From Pipra filicauda (lineage: Eukaryota > Chordata > Aves > Passeriformes > Pipridae), in the NCBI RefSeq assembly GCF_003945595.2, contig NW_024104998.1, positions 451,224-515,223 on the forward strand: a stretch of DNA of 64,000 bases, given 5' to 3'. Shown piece by piece: positions 22,341 through 34,959 of this stretch; the first letter of the stretch is position 1, and the number at the start of each line of letters is the position of its first letter. Below the pieces are notes generated by a model that had not been told where the DNA came from, ran no database searches, and saw only the letters and a list, made by a program, of their open reading frames with translations. The translations under genes and the position numbers were made by a program.

Positions 22341-25300
22341 ACTGCTGGTTTCCCCACCTCCACCAGAACCCCTCCTCTCCGTGTGTACGTGTGTGTTTCT
22401 GCAAAATTTTTAGGGGTTTTTTTCCAGTTGAAGTTTTGCAGAGAATGGGGAAAAAATATCCAAACTCACTCGTGTTCACCAATATTAAGGAATGATCGAA
22501 GCAAATCAATTAAATGAGAGGAAGTCAGTTTAGGTACAAGATATTCTTTGGGAGTAGAAAATTGCCTTCTGTATTAGTCCCTTTATGCTGGATTTGTGAA
22601 TATTGCAGGCTGTAAAGCTTGTTGGAGGTGGTTAGGATCAATGAAAGCATTTAACTCAAAAGTAAGAAGCATTTGAAAGTAGAGAGGAGGCATGTTTCCT
22701 TCGTACGTCACTCATTCTGTATGTTCATTTGGGGTTTTTTGAGCTTTCGAACTCTCCTGGAGCGTTGGGTGACTGAATGGTGGGTTTTCAGATTCCTGAA
22801 CCGTGCTCATCCTCTGCCTTTGCTGTTTCTCTGTTGAAATGCAAACCTCTTTGCCGCGAATCTGTTTAAGTGCTTTTAAAACTCTGAGTTGTTTCTCCGT
22901 GTGGTTGAGTTCAGGGCCATGATATCCCGTTTTGGAAGCTGATTGCTGTAACTGTGATGCACTGATGTGCTATTTGCAGTGGATGTTGTAATTGAGTCTG
23001 CTAATGGGGAATTTTGAAATTTATCAGTGGGTAGGACTTTCTGTGCAGTTTAGAAGGCTTGTGAATAAGTGCTATTTTCTAGATTTAGTAGTTGCAAATT
23101 TCCTCCTGTACAGAGCAAATTATATTCCAAGGCTTTTGGAATAATTTTACATCAAGCACATTTAAACCATTTCAAACTCTCAGTAACTCAGGGAATTCAG
23201 GATCAAGAGAGCAACATTTCCTAGAAAAGGAATCTTAACCATGATCCTGGTACTCCTCTTATTTTTTTTTCTCATGGGTAAAATTTTGTGTTTATTTTTA
23301 ACTGTCACAAATACAAGGTGTTGTTTGAAAAGTGTTAAACTTAGCAGGTATATAGAGATAATACTGAGGTGTCACTGTGTATGATAAAGTAAAATATGGT
23401 GGGAATTAACTTGAAAAGTTTACGAAGGTTTTAACTACAGCCCATAAATTAACCTTTTTTTATAAAGATACGATGATATGTAAAAGATCTTACAATATAT
23501 ATGACACTTAAAAATACTTTAAAATTTGGAGGCCAAACATTTTTTCCCCAACTTGAAGACACAAACTGAAGTCATAGACATCAAAGATCTTACTGTAAGT
23601 AATCTGAAAGTAGTTAATATTAGAGCACTCTAGTGAATCAGAAATTGCAGGAGCAAACTTTACAAAAATAGTAAAAGTAGTAAAAGATTTGCTGCTAACC
23701 TCCAGTGAGCAAGACTGCACAGCTTTAAAGGCTCAAGCTCAACTCTCACTGAAGCTAGGGACAAAAATCCTCTTGATGTGTGGGTAAAAAAAATCAGTGT
23801 GTAAAATCTGTGTATAAAAATCATATAAATTCAGTGTATAAAATCAATGTGATTTTGTAGGAAAAAGGTAGTTTTCATCACTCTCATACTTTTTTCATAT
23901 TTGACCTTAAATTACATAATTTGCTATTATTAGAGAAAAAAAGCTCTTAAGATATTGGTGTATCAGTAAAAGTATCTTTCTTGGTGTGAGAATCAGAAAC
24001 AAGAGTCAATAACTCATCTGAATGTAGAGAATATTGTAAAATAAAACAACCACTCCCTGGCTCACTTATTGCTGCCTAAGGGAAATTTAAATCCTGGGGT
24101 TGGAGACTACATACAAATTACCTGTATTATATTTTACTGGAGAGAACTCTTAGCAAAACGTAACAGAATTAGTCCCACACCAGGTCTGAAGTTCTAATTT
24201 ACATATGTTTCACCTTTGTGATATGAAGTAAGGAAGGTTTTGCAGTATGATTCAAGTTGAGACTCATTCTGATCTGGGCAGCAGCCCAACTGGCTGTTGC
24301 AGAATGACCCCAAACTTCACACACAACACGGTCAGTGAGGTGTTCTAAAGATGCAGGATTTCCTTCAGAGAAAATAAGCACTTGAAAGGCTAGAGCTTTT
24401 TTAGTTAATCAAGTGACCTTATTCAGGGCTGAGCTTTTTCTGCCTGAAATCTGTGAGTAGTTTTGACGATTAAGTCAGGATTGAGCATTTTGTGGCCAGA
24501 AACCTCGAACTGTTGTATCATTTTAAGTAAATGTGTTTTAGTCGAGCATTCATTCCGGATCTTATTGGCTTACTGATTAAACTAGGAAAACAACTAACTT
24601 GTGATGTCTATACAGGAGCAGTATGTTCAAACCATAAGGCGTTTTGTTCACTCCATTTTTTAAATGCTAGGTTTTGAAATCTCTGTTCTTGTTTTTCTTC
24701 TAACATATTAATTTTCAAGGCATCTTTGCCTGTCATTTCAATAAGCACAGCTGTTTTATGCCCCGATATTCATTTTTTTTCTGAGTAAAGCCCCAATGGA
24801 CTTCTAGAGTCATGTGTCTTCAATTCAGCTTAGCCCATCCCATTTCGAAGTCAGTGATCCCTGCCAATTACATAGTAAAAAGGGAGAGGACATTTAGATT
24901 TTTTCAAGCACCACCACATATCATATTTCTTTGTGCTACCAATACTATTATGAGGTACTTCAGAACAGAAGATTTGATCTTTAAAGTAGTCCTGGAAGTG
25001 AAATTTCACCGTTTGGGATCTTGGCTTCACAGTACATTGGCTCTCCAAAACTGATTACATTAGGGAAGTGTGTTTGCAGTTTTAATTTATGAAGGGCAGA
25101 TACTACTTCTTACAACTCTCAAATCAAAATTATTCGTTTTCAGTTTCACATTTTTCCTGATGAATATTTTGTTTATAGGAAGACATTTCTTTCTGAAATC
25201 ATTGGGTCATTCAAGCAGAGATTTATTAGAGGATGCTTATGGCTGTTACCCAGATATGTATTCCTTATTACAATGGACCATGCTCCTCAAAGGTCCTTAG

Positions 25301-26550
25301 AGTAATGCTGTAACCACTGTAGCCAGTAATAGTAAATAAACCAACACAGTGCTGTTAATACAACTCTACAGTAGTAACTGACTAAAGTGGACTGAAAGCC
25401 TTGCGTCTTATGAATGCTAAATTACCATAAAATTATTTTTTTTTCAACACTGCACTTATTCCTGTTTCTATGGTAAAATTGTTGCCAACTTTCACAGAAG
25501 AATTTAGTCTCTTCATTCAGTAAGTACCTCATAGTTAAAATGGGAATTAAGAATGAAGTAGCGTAACAAGTAGCAGCATTGCAATTAGCAATGCAGGTTT
25601 TATGTTGAAAGGACCAAGTGTCAATGAAAAAAACCCTGAAAACTGAAATCCCTGTTCTGCAAGCTCAGATGTTTGGCTGAATATTATAGTCACTAAAGCA
25701 GGATGTTCATTCTCTAGAGTTTCATTTGCCTTTAACTATTTAGCAAGATAACTCTATACCTTATATTTCAGAAAGTATTTTAGTTTTGATATACATTTTA
25801 ATATACTGCTGGACAAAAGGCAGCTGTTGATCAAGGAGTGAATGAAGAAGTTAATGATCAATTAAGTATGGTGAGTTACCTGATCCAGTTATTAATCATG
25901 TCTATTAGTCAGATGCTATTAGTCTGAGTTGCCCCTTAGTTAATAATTGTTTCATACTATTTTTTTAAAATTGTAAAATATTTTTTATTTTTAAATAAAA
26001 GTTAAGTCAGGGGATGTATGAACTTTTGTGAGTGTGGAGTCTAATGGGAACAAATAATTTGTGGTTCCAGTTAGGTCAATGAAACTGCCAGGGGCAGTAA
26101 AGTGGTAAATGCAATTTTAAGGAAAATATGGAAGAGAAAAAGGGAGAATGGAGGTGGTTTATGTCTACCTGTGTCATGACACAGAGTCTGTGACACCCTG
26201 CCCTCTGCTTCTGAAGCCCTTGTTTCATGGCACAGTTCAGACTTGTGTGGGCTCGTAAAGGGGCTCACTGCTAGCAAGAGGCACCAGGGCTCCTCTGGGA
26301 AAGGGTCTTTGACAGAGACTGAGATGTCCTTGGTGGGGATGGTTAGACAGGTACTCTCTTCCGAGGAGGGATGCTGAAAAACATTGTGGCAAAGTAGTAG
26401 TTCCCAAAGCATAGAGCTGCCTTAAACTCACATCTGCACAGGAAGAGGCACTAACCACCATGAGAACTGATCCTTCGATGATTGATAGAGATCAGGCACC
26501 CCTGATAAACTTCCTCATGCTTTTGTTACAGTGGAAGTGCAGTATTGGTA
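22341..26550. other. AT-rich gene desert
   Basis: No gene or confidently recognised repeat. Open frames are short and lack homology I can recognise. Confidence 0.7.
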
Positions 26551-27799
26551 GTTGGTCTACATAGCCTATAGGGGACCCCTGGGCTGGTGTTTCCATCACT
26601 GCTTTTTTTCCTCTCCATGAAAGGAACCTTCAGAACCATTGCTGGGAGTCTGAATCAGGGAGCTGAAACTTGCCTGTTCTCAGGAGTTTGGCTGCTGCCC
26701 TCACTTAATGCATTCCTGCTTGTCCTCCCTCTGTGCTTCTCAGGCCGTGACCTGGAAGTCTCCAGATGTGGGAGAGCCTGGCTCTGGCCGGCTCCTTGCC
26801 CTAAGTTCCCACACTCCTTGGTCCTTCCTCTGGCACAGAGTATTCCTGCTCATTGGTGCAGGCCCAGCTATGTTCAGGATGCTCTGGCTGGCTTGGGCGA
26901 AGTTTCACCTTGGCCTTCTCCATCTCCTCAGTCGGCCTGGGATCCGTGTATGTGCTTCGTGACAGAATGTAGCCCTCTGTCCAAAAAGCTAGGATTTAGC
27001 ACATTTACTCTCTGTGTAAAGATTGTGATGAGAAAGGGCCAGCGTGCTTCTGCAAATGTCCCATCCAAGCACGGGGCTTGTAAGGAGGGGCAGGATGGGG
27101 CTGTGAGGTGCCTCTGCACTGTGCTGCCTGGAGAGGAGCAGCTGCGCCACCCTTGCAGGTTGAGCTCCATCAGGGCAACAGCTCCTTTTGGACATCTAGC
27201 TAGGTAATGGAGTATAGGCTGCAGACCGGGATCTTGAGCTGTGACAAGTGGATGGGGATAACTGAGTCCTCTGGGTGGGGTTTACAGAAGAACAGCTGCT
27301 ATTTATTGAGCAGAGGGTTGTATTGCAGACACTGACCTTCTTCAGGGCATGGGCCCCAGTGCTACTGGGAGTTATCCCTCTCCTCCCAGAATTTGCAGCC
27401 AAGACCCTTTCTTAAGCACAAGCATTAATGTCCTTTATAATTTTTATACATTTAATTTTATTTTATTAATAATTTGAGGGATGGAAAGTATAATTTTCAG
27501 CTTTAGAAATGCCTGGAGTGGTAGGTCCCGCTACACTAAAACTTATCAGTAGTTTCAGTGTTTACTTTAGGATGTGACAGACCTGGTTTCAGATTCCCTT
27601 CATGCCTGAGGAGATGCAGCCATGCATCCCTCCCCCAGCCAAGGCTCTCCTGTATATGTGTAGGGCTGCTGTGTGTGTCTAGTGGGGTGTTTTCATCCTG
27701 TCCACTAACGCTTTTAGACAGCAGAGGCAAGACCAGAGAGAGGAAACAAGAGCTTGAGGGTTGAAACTTGTGTCATGGGAAACAAGTTTGAGTCCATTT
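26551..27799. other. GC-richer intergenic block, unrecognised
   Basis: Base composition rises relative to the neighbours and CpG is not notably enriched. A 206-codon + frame (26587-27207) is the longest intergenic one, but it has no recognisable domain and begins in a T/C-rich run. It may be an old unrecognised repeat. Confidence 0.4.
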
Positions 27800-27862
27800 G
27801 GTTGGGTTCAGTGAACGTGGAGGTCTTTTCCGATCTTAATGATTCTGTGTTTCTATAATTTG
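27800..27862 (+). mobile_element. CR1 LINE 3' tail fragment
   Basis: Ends GAGGTCTTTTCCGATCTTAATGATTCTGTG and then TTCTATAATT, a diverged version of the CR1 3' end with its ATTCTATG-type octamers. Only the tail is recognisable; the 5' limit is uncertain. Confidence 0.55.
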
Positions 27863-30800
27863 GAGGATGGGTCTTGCCTGAAGTGTGTGGCCTGCCAGAA
27901 ATAGCCTAGGCTTGGGCATCTGTGCAGACAGAACTGTGGGTGTGTGAGAAACTCCAGCATAGAAAACTGAGTCCCCTGCAGAGGTCATATGTCTCTGGGA
28001 ATGACCATCAACTAAACAAAATTTTGATGATCCCAGTTTGAGCCCTGAGTGCTTAAATAGCATCCAAGGCTGATGCTGGATACCTCAGTCCCTCTTTGGC
28101 TGGCCACCGCTGTGGAGGGCATTTGGAGTGCCAGAAGGGTCCAGAGCCTCCACAGGAGGAAAGATCTACACAACTTCCATCTTCCAGCAGTGTCAGAGTC
28201 GTGTGGAGAGCTCCTGCAATGGAAAATGGAGACCCTGAATCTTTGCCTTGTTTCACTTACTCTTTACTGTCAAATGCTTTTCCCAGTGTGTGGGTGAGGC
28301 TGGGAAATGACTGAGAGCTCAGGCCACAGCTCAGTCTTTATCAGGCTGAAGGCACTGCCACAGCTTGGAGGATGCTGCCAGCAGGTAGGGCAGAGCTCAT
28401 ACCTGCCCTGTTTACTGGGGGCTCTGCTGAGCTGGAAGCATTACTGATATTTTGGCTGTAGCCAGGTGATCCCATCTCAGCAGGTGAAAGGCAGGTTCCC
28501 CACAACACTTCCCCCATCATTTTCTGCTAAGCTATTTGTTAATGGATAGCAAAGATACCAGTCTGTGCTGCAGCTCAAGAGTTCCACCTTTGCTCACTAA
28601 GCAATATATCTCACTAGGAATATAAGACCAGCATTCCCAGAGCTCTGCTAGCCACTGGTTCATCTCCTGCTTTAAAGTATAATTTTGACCCGTGGAGTGT
28701 ATATAGCCTGTGTATATGAGAATATAGACATCTGTCTGCACAATCTGTCCACAGCTGAAACCTGCACTAGCTAGTGTAATGTTGGAGTAGCCACAATATG
28801 AAAATGGAAGAGAACCACTTGCCAGCAAGTTTTTCCAAGTCTCTGCTTCTGAGATTATTATCTGGTATTGCCTGTGGTCAATGTAGCCAGAACACACTGA
28901 CCTGCAGTACATGACCAAGGAAACCGAGGAAGAGGAGATTGTAGAGGAAGGGGCATATATTTGAGAGACATGGATAAGATTTTATGTCCAAGTTTGGGCA
29001 GTTATTTTCTAGTTAGAGGTGAATCTTTATGTAATATTTTTTTAAATACTATATTTGTATCTGTAATAGCTGTTATTTCAGATTTACTCTTCAAAGATTG
29101 TAACCATTGTGTTTCTTCCTAGAGTACTGGTAGATATGGTCTCCTCTTCCTGAGCTTCCAGAAACTCCCTGTCATATTTGTATTAGGAATACCACTCTTT
29201 TATTGAGAAATTCACAAAATGTTATACTTGCTGTGCAGCTGTTCAGTGCAGTATGCAAACAAATGAGCAATTCCTGTGCAAGAACTTGACCCTACACAGG
29301 TCTCAAGTACAGTAACCTCTTCAAATTAAGTTTGGTAATCCTGGCTTTATTTAGTTCTGCAGAGTGAGTAAAACATCAGCATCTTTAGACAAGCAGACTT
29401 GTCTAAAAGCATATTGTAAGTATAATTTGGATAATAATTGCAATTTGTAATGCAACTGACTCCATGAATATTAGAAGAAATCTCTTGGCAGTGGAAGGCT
29501 GTATCAGAGAGTGCAAAAGAATCTCACCAGGGTTTTTACAGGAACCTGTTGTTAGAGTAATTTAAAATGATCAGCTAAAATTTTATGGAAAGTAGTGGTA
29601 GGATGGTGTGTTCAATACAAATATTTATCAGCATGTGGAAATAAATGCTTTATTTTCATCATCATCATTCACTTAAAAAAAAGCAAGGAAAATAAGGGCA
29701 GGTATGGCCAGAGCAAAAGGGCGACATCATGGTTTGTTTTCCCAGAATAATGATGTTTTAATGATTATGAGTTCATTCTGATCATAATTTGATGAGTATG
29801 CAGTAGATATGCTACAAAATAGTTCAGTGCCATCTAAACCAGAGTTTAATTGTGAGTAAATCATAGCAGCTTTCCTTCTCATTCTTCCTCATTTAGGTAC
29901 TCTGCTCTGTCCTGCTTCACAACATAGCACATGCTCAGGGAGATGCGACAAAGTCCTGCAAGGGCAGCTTTTCTCTCTTGTAGCACACCCACAAGACAAA
30001 GAAGCTGTGGCATGGTTTGAAGAGCTGATCCAGGATGTTTAAAAATACTATATGTCTAATGACTAAGCTAAAGCTCCCCAAAGACATTTTGAAAGAATTT
30101 ATCCTTAGCTTAATCACTAAAACATTTTTTCTGCCTGCCCCTAGCTAGATTCAGAATCACAAAGAAGTAGTTAGGGATTTTCCCACAAAAAGGCTGTCTG
30201 TCTGAGGTTTGGAGATTCTACTTGGTGTAGCGTTATACAGCAGAAGATCAGAGTATGAGGCTTTGTATACTTTTTAAGGATCAAGTGAAAACCACCCAAG
30301 CTGCAAGGCTGTTGTGGACTCAACTGTGCTTTGCCTACTCTTTAATATTAAATAAATCTCTAACTGTTTCTTCTTTCAGCTAGCTTATGTTCTCTCATTT
30401 GAAGATAATGTTTGCTTTGTGAAAAATATTTACAGTGTTTCTATCATATGTCAGCGTTATGACACTATTAATTCTTTGTCATGGTATGCTAGACTGCAAG
30501 TTTACTCAAATGTGCAGACTAACATTATGGTTTTTAAATAAACCTATACAATCAAATCTATTCTAGTTTCTTTATGTCTGGGGATATATCCGAGACAGAT
30601 GATGACTTACTACTTTTACTTCCATACTACTTAGTTTCTCTGGTTTGAATACAATTTGATGGGTATACATCAGAATTCGACCCTGAAGTATCCCATAGAT
30701 GTTTGATGCCATCATGTTTGTAAGAGTATATAATGTAAAACAAATGTCCATGGAGGCTTTTATTTCATTAAGTAAACCAAAATACTGTTTTCCTCAAAAG

Positions 30801-31542
30801 AAGCATTTCTCTGCCTCGGTCTGCAGCAGGCAGCAACCATACTTCAGCTCCATACAGCAGCAGCAGCGGCGCAATAAATCTTGTATCCGGTGAGTCCCAG
30901 GTATAGAAACAGTAAGAAGGTCACTGAAAGAGGGCAGCCACACACTGACATGACCAGTTACTGTTACACTTCATACATCGTCAGCAAGGTGCTGCCATCT
31001 GTGTGGCCAACGAGGCCTCGCATTATCTATTGCTCTTAGCAAGAGCAACACAGGATTGATTCACCACCATTCCATGCTGGTTGATAAGTTATAAACATGA
31101 TCTTACACAATATCTCACTGGAAGCAGGATCTACTGAATGCTTCTGAAGAAGAGATAACTGAGCATAAGCGCATGTGCTGCACTGAGTACCTTACAAAAC
31201 TGAAAATAGCATTTATGTTGTTTCTCTTTGGAAATACCTATAAAAATAGAGTACATTTGCATTCTTAGCAGATACACAGGTTCTGTGCCTGTTTCTATGT
31301 GCTGAAGTTTTAGTAAAAAAACCCACTTTGCTTAATAGTCTTTCTTCTCTAAAAGAGAATAATACTGTACTACAGTACAGTGTGTAATAAATAGTAAAGT
31401 ATAGTTAAAGGCCTGTTGTAAAGACCCAGCATACTTTTAGCGGGAAACTAAATTTATCTCAATAAAAGCAATATATTCTGAAGTATTTTTATAGAAGATA
31501 ATGAAAGCTCTTCCATCATAAAATAGTAGGCTCAAATAATCC
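27863..31542. other. AT-rich gene desert
   Basis: No gene recognised. GC is somewhat higher until about 28500, then AT-rich. A short CAG run lies at about 30856-30868. Confidence 0.7.
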
Positions 31543-34500
31543 TAGAATCATAGAATGCTTTTGTTAGGATGAGACCTTAGAGACCATCTAGTTCCAAACC
31601 TGTTAGGGACAGGAACGCCTCCCACTCAGTGTCCCATCCAACCTGGCCTTTAATGCTGTCAGGGACGGGGCACCCACAACTCCTCTAGGCAACCTGTTCC
31701 AGTGCCTCACCACACTCACAGTAAAGAATTTCTTCCATATATCTAACCTAAATTTCCATTCTTTCATTTTGAACCCTTGAACTCCTTGCCCTATCACTAC
31801 CATTCCTGATGAAGGGTCCCTCTCCAGCTTCCCTGTAGGCCCCTTTCAGATACCGGAAGGTTGCTGTGAGGTCTCCCCACAACCTTCTCTTCTCTAGGCT
31901 GAACAACCCCAACTTTCTCAACCTGTCTTCATAGGGGAGGGACTCCAGTCCTCTTATCAGTGACATTTGCCCTCCTCTGGACTTGCTGCAACAGTTCCAT
32001 GTCCTTATGTTGAAGGCACCAGAACTGCACGCAGTATTCCAGGTGGGGTTTCATGAGAGAAGAGCAGAGGGGGAAAATCCCCTCCCTTGACCTGCTGGTC
32101 ACACTGGTTTTGATGCAGCTCAGGATTTCCTTGGCTTTCTGGGCCGTGAATGCACACAATGCTAGCTTATGTTGAGTTTTTCATCAACCATCATTCCCAA
32201 GTCCTTTTCCGCAGATCTGCTCTCCATCACTTTTCTGACCAGCCTGTAGGTGTGCCTGGGATTGCCCTGACTCAGGTATGACCTTGACTTCACGTTGTTG
32301 AACTTCATGAGGTTTGCATTGTCCCAACTTTCAAGCCTGTCAAGGTCCCCCTGGATGGCATCCCTTCCTTCCAGTGTGTCAACCGCACCATACAGCTTGG
32401 TGTTATCAGCAAATTTGTGGAGGGTGCACTGATCCCACTGTCAGTGTCACTGACAGAGATGTTGAACAGGATCTGCCCCAGTACTGAGTGCTGAGGGACA
32501 CCCATTGTCACTAGTCCTCACGTGGACAATAAGCTGTTGACCACAACTCTTTCTGTGCTGCCATCCAGCTGGTTCTTCATCCACCAGATGGTCCATCCAT
32601 CAAATCCTTGTCTCTCCAATTTAGAGACAAGGATGTTGCGCAAGGCAGTGTCAAACGCTTTGCACAAGTCTAGGTAGATGTCAGCTGCTTTGCCCCTGTG
32701 CATCAGTGCTGTAGCCCACTCATAGAAGACCACCAAATTTGTCAGGTATGATTTGTCTTTAGTTGCTTGTCACCATGTTTTCCACATGCCTTAACATAGT
32801 TTCTGGGAGAATGTGCTCCATGATCTTGACTGGTACAGAGGTGAGACTGGCTGGTCTGTAGTTCCCTGGGTCTTCCATGTTCTGCTTTTTAAAAATGCAG
32901 ATTATATTTCCCTTTTTCCAGTAATCAGGGACTTTACCTGACTGCCACAATTTTAAAAAAATTATGCATGGAGTCTTAGCAACATCATCTGCCAGTTCCC
33001 TCAGGACCCGTGGATGAATCTCCTTGGTCCCCATGGACATGTGCACATTCAGGTTCCTTACATGGTCTTGAACTCGATCCTCTCTTACAGTGGTTTTAGG
33101 GTGTTTCTCCCAGTCTCTGCATTTGCCTTTCTCAACTTGGGTGATGTGGCTGGAGAGCTTTCGATAGAGCATAGAAGTAATTGAGAACCTCAGCCTTTTT
33201 CCATATCCAGAGCAGCCAGGTCTCCCATTTCCTACCAGAGAGGGCCCACATTATCCCTAGTCTTTCATTTGCAAAATATGTGTAGAAGCCCTTCCTGTTG
33301 TCTTTGACATCCCTGGCCAGACTCAATTCTATCAGGGTCTTAGCTTTCCTGACCTTATCCCTAACTTCCCATATAATTTCCCTGTATTACTTCCAGGCCA
33401 CCTGTCCTCATTGCCACCTTTTGAAAGCTTCTTTTCTCTCTGAGTTTCCTCAGCAGCTCTTTATCTGTCCGTGGAGGCCTCCTGGTATTTTACCGTATTT
33501 CCTCCTTGTCAGGATGCATTGCTCCTGTGCTTGGAGGAGATGATCCTTAAATATTAACCAGCATTCGTGGGCTCCTCTGCTCTCCAAGACTCTATTCCAT
33601 GGGACTCTACTGTGTAGGTCCCTGAGAAAGCCAAAGTCTGCTCTGCTGAAGTCCAGGGCAACAAGCTTTCTGCATGACCTCTCACTCCTATGAGGATCGT
33701 GAACTCTACCATCTTGTGGTCACTGCAGCCAAAGCTTCATTGGAGCATCACATTCCCCACCAGCTCCTCCCTTTTGGTGAGCACGAGGTCCAGCATGGTA
33801 CCTTGTTGGCTGCTTTGCCACTTCTATAAGAAAATTGTCATCAACACATTCAAGGAACCTCCTGGATTGTTCGTGCCCTGCTGTGTTGTCCCTTCGGCAG
33901 ATATTGGGTGGTTGAAGTCCCCCAGGAAGAACAGGGCTTGTGAACATGACACTACTCCTATCTGCCTGTAGAGGTCTTCATCTACACTATCCTTCTGATC
34001 GGGTGGCCTGTAGCAGACCCCGACTATAGCATCTGCTCTCCCTGTGCTCCTTGTAGTCTTGATCCAAAACCATCTGATTGGCTCCTCACTCATCCCCAGG
34101 CATAGTCCCACACTCTCCTGTCAGACGTTGACATAGAGGGCTAAGCCCCCTTCTTGTCCCCCTAGACTGTTTTTGGTGAACAACCAATAACCTTCCATGC
34201 CAATCCTCCAGCCATAGGAGCCATCCCACCGTGCCGCCATGATGACAATGATATCATATCCATGGAGGCATTTGCATGTCTCTAATTCCTGTTGTTTGTT
34301 TCCCATACCACATGCATTTGTGTAGAGGCATCTGAGCCAGGTGCTGGATAAAGCTGACTCACTGACTGGAAATACCTTTGGACTGTTCCTGGTATCCATT
34401 AAAAGTGTTGGCATCTGACGGGTAGGATTTGCCCTCCTCCGACAAATCTAGTTTAAAGCCCACTTCAACAGCTTGGAAAGTCCCATACAAAAGAGTCTTT

Positions 34501-34590
34501 TCCTCTTCTTTTTGAAGTGGAACCCATCAGACCCCAGTAGACCAGGCTTCCAAAAACAGGTCCCATGGTCTAAGTAACCAAAACACTGAC
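31543..34590 (-). mobile_element. CR1 LINE, 5'-truncated, with decayed endonuclease/reverse transcriptase
   Basis: Translation of the - strand gives successive pieces of CR1 ORF2 in the correct order. The AP-type endonuclease lies at about 34414-33720 (YRPPDQ and GDFNHP motifs). The reverse transcriptase lies at about 33172-32305 (NYRPASLTSVP, then LCKAFDT). The C-terminal part lies at about 32159-31603 (RLRKLGLFSLEKRRL, HWNRLP). The 3' end carries the CATAGAATGATT-like octamer tail at 31543-31557. The coding frame is broken by several frameshifts and stops, and the catalytic FADD box reads FADN (32402-32413). At about 3.05 kb it lacks ORF1 and the 5'UTR, a normal 5' truncation. It is inactive. 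The 5' limit is approximate. Confidence 0.92.
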
Positions 34591-34859
34591 TAGGGCATCA
34601 TCCCTCTAAACTTTTGTTAACCTGCCAGATTTAACTGGCCATAATATAGGATAAGTTAAAGACAAAGAATAAAATGTCTGTTTATAACTTCAGCTACTCC
34701 AGTTTATCAGGCAGCAGGTATAAAAGCAAACAGTATGTAATATTTTTTCTGGCAACATATAATTAATAACTCTTTGGTGCTCACTGTCACAAGATTTTAA
34801 AGGTGCTGAGAGGTAAATAGATTACCTAAGGAATAAATCAGTTCATGATACACTCAGGC

Positions 34860-34959
34860 ACATGGTGTGCCTCTTGTGGATGGTTCTTTGAAGACCTGGG
34901 AGTCGGGCTTGATGATCCCTGTGCATCCCTTCCGATTTGGCATATTCTATGATTCTGTT
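34860..34959 (+). mobile_element. CR1 LINE 3' tail, opposite orientation
   Basis: The stretch GGGCTTGATGATCCCTGTG, then CCCTTCCGATTTGG and ATTCTATGATTCTGTT matches the CR1 3' end in + orientation. It lies about 270 bp beyond the 5' end of the larger - strand CR1, so the two insertions face away tail to tail. The 5' limit is uncertain. Confidence 0.75.

Noticed and set aside
31603..34414. Series of - strand frames as separate host genes
   Set aside because: Together they spell CR1 ORF2 in order; they are decayed element pieces.
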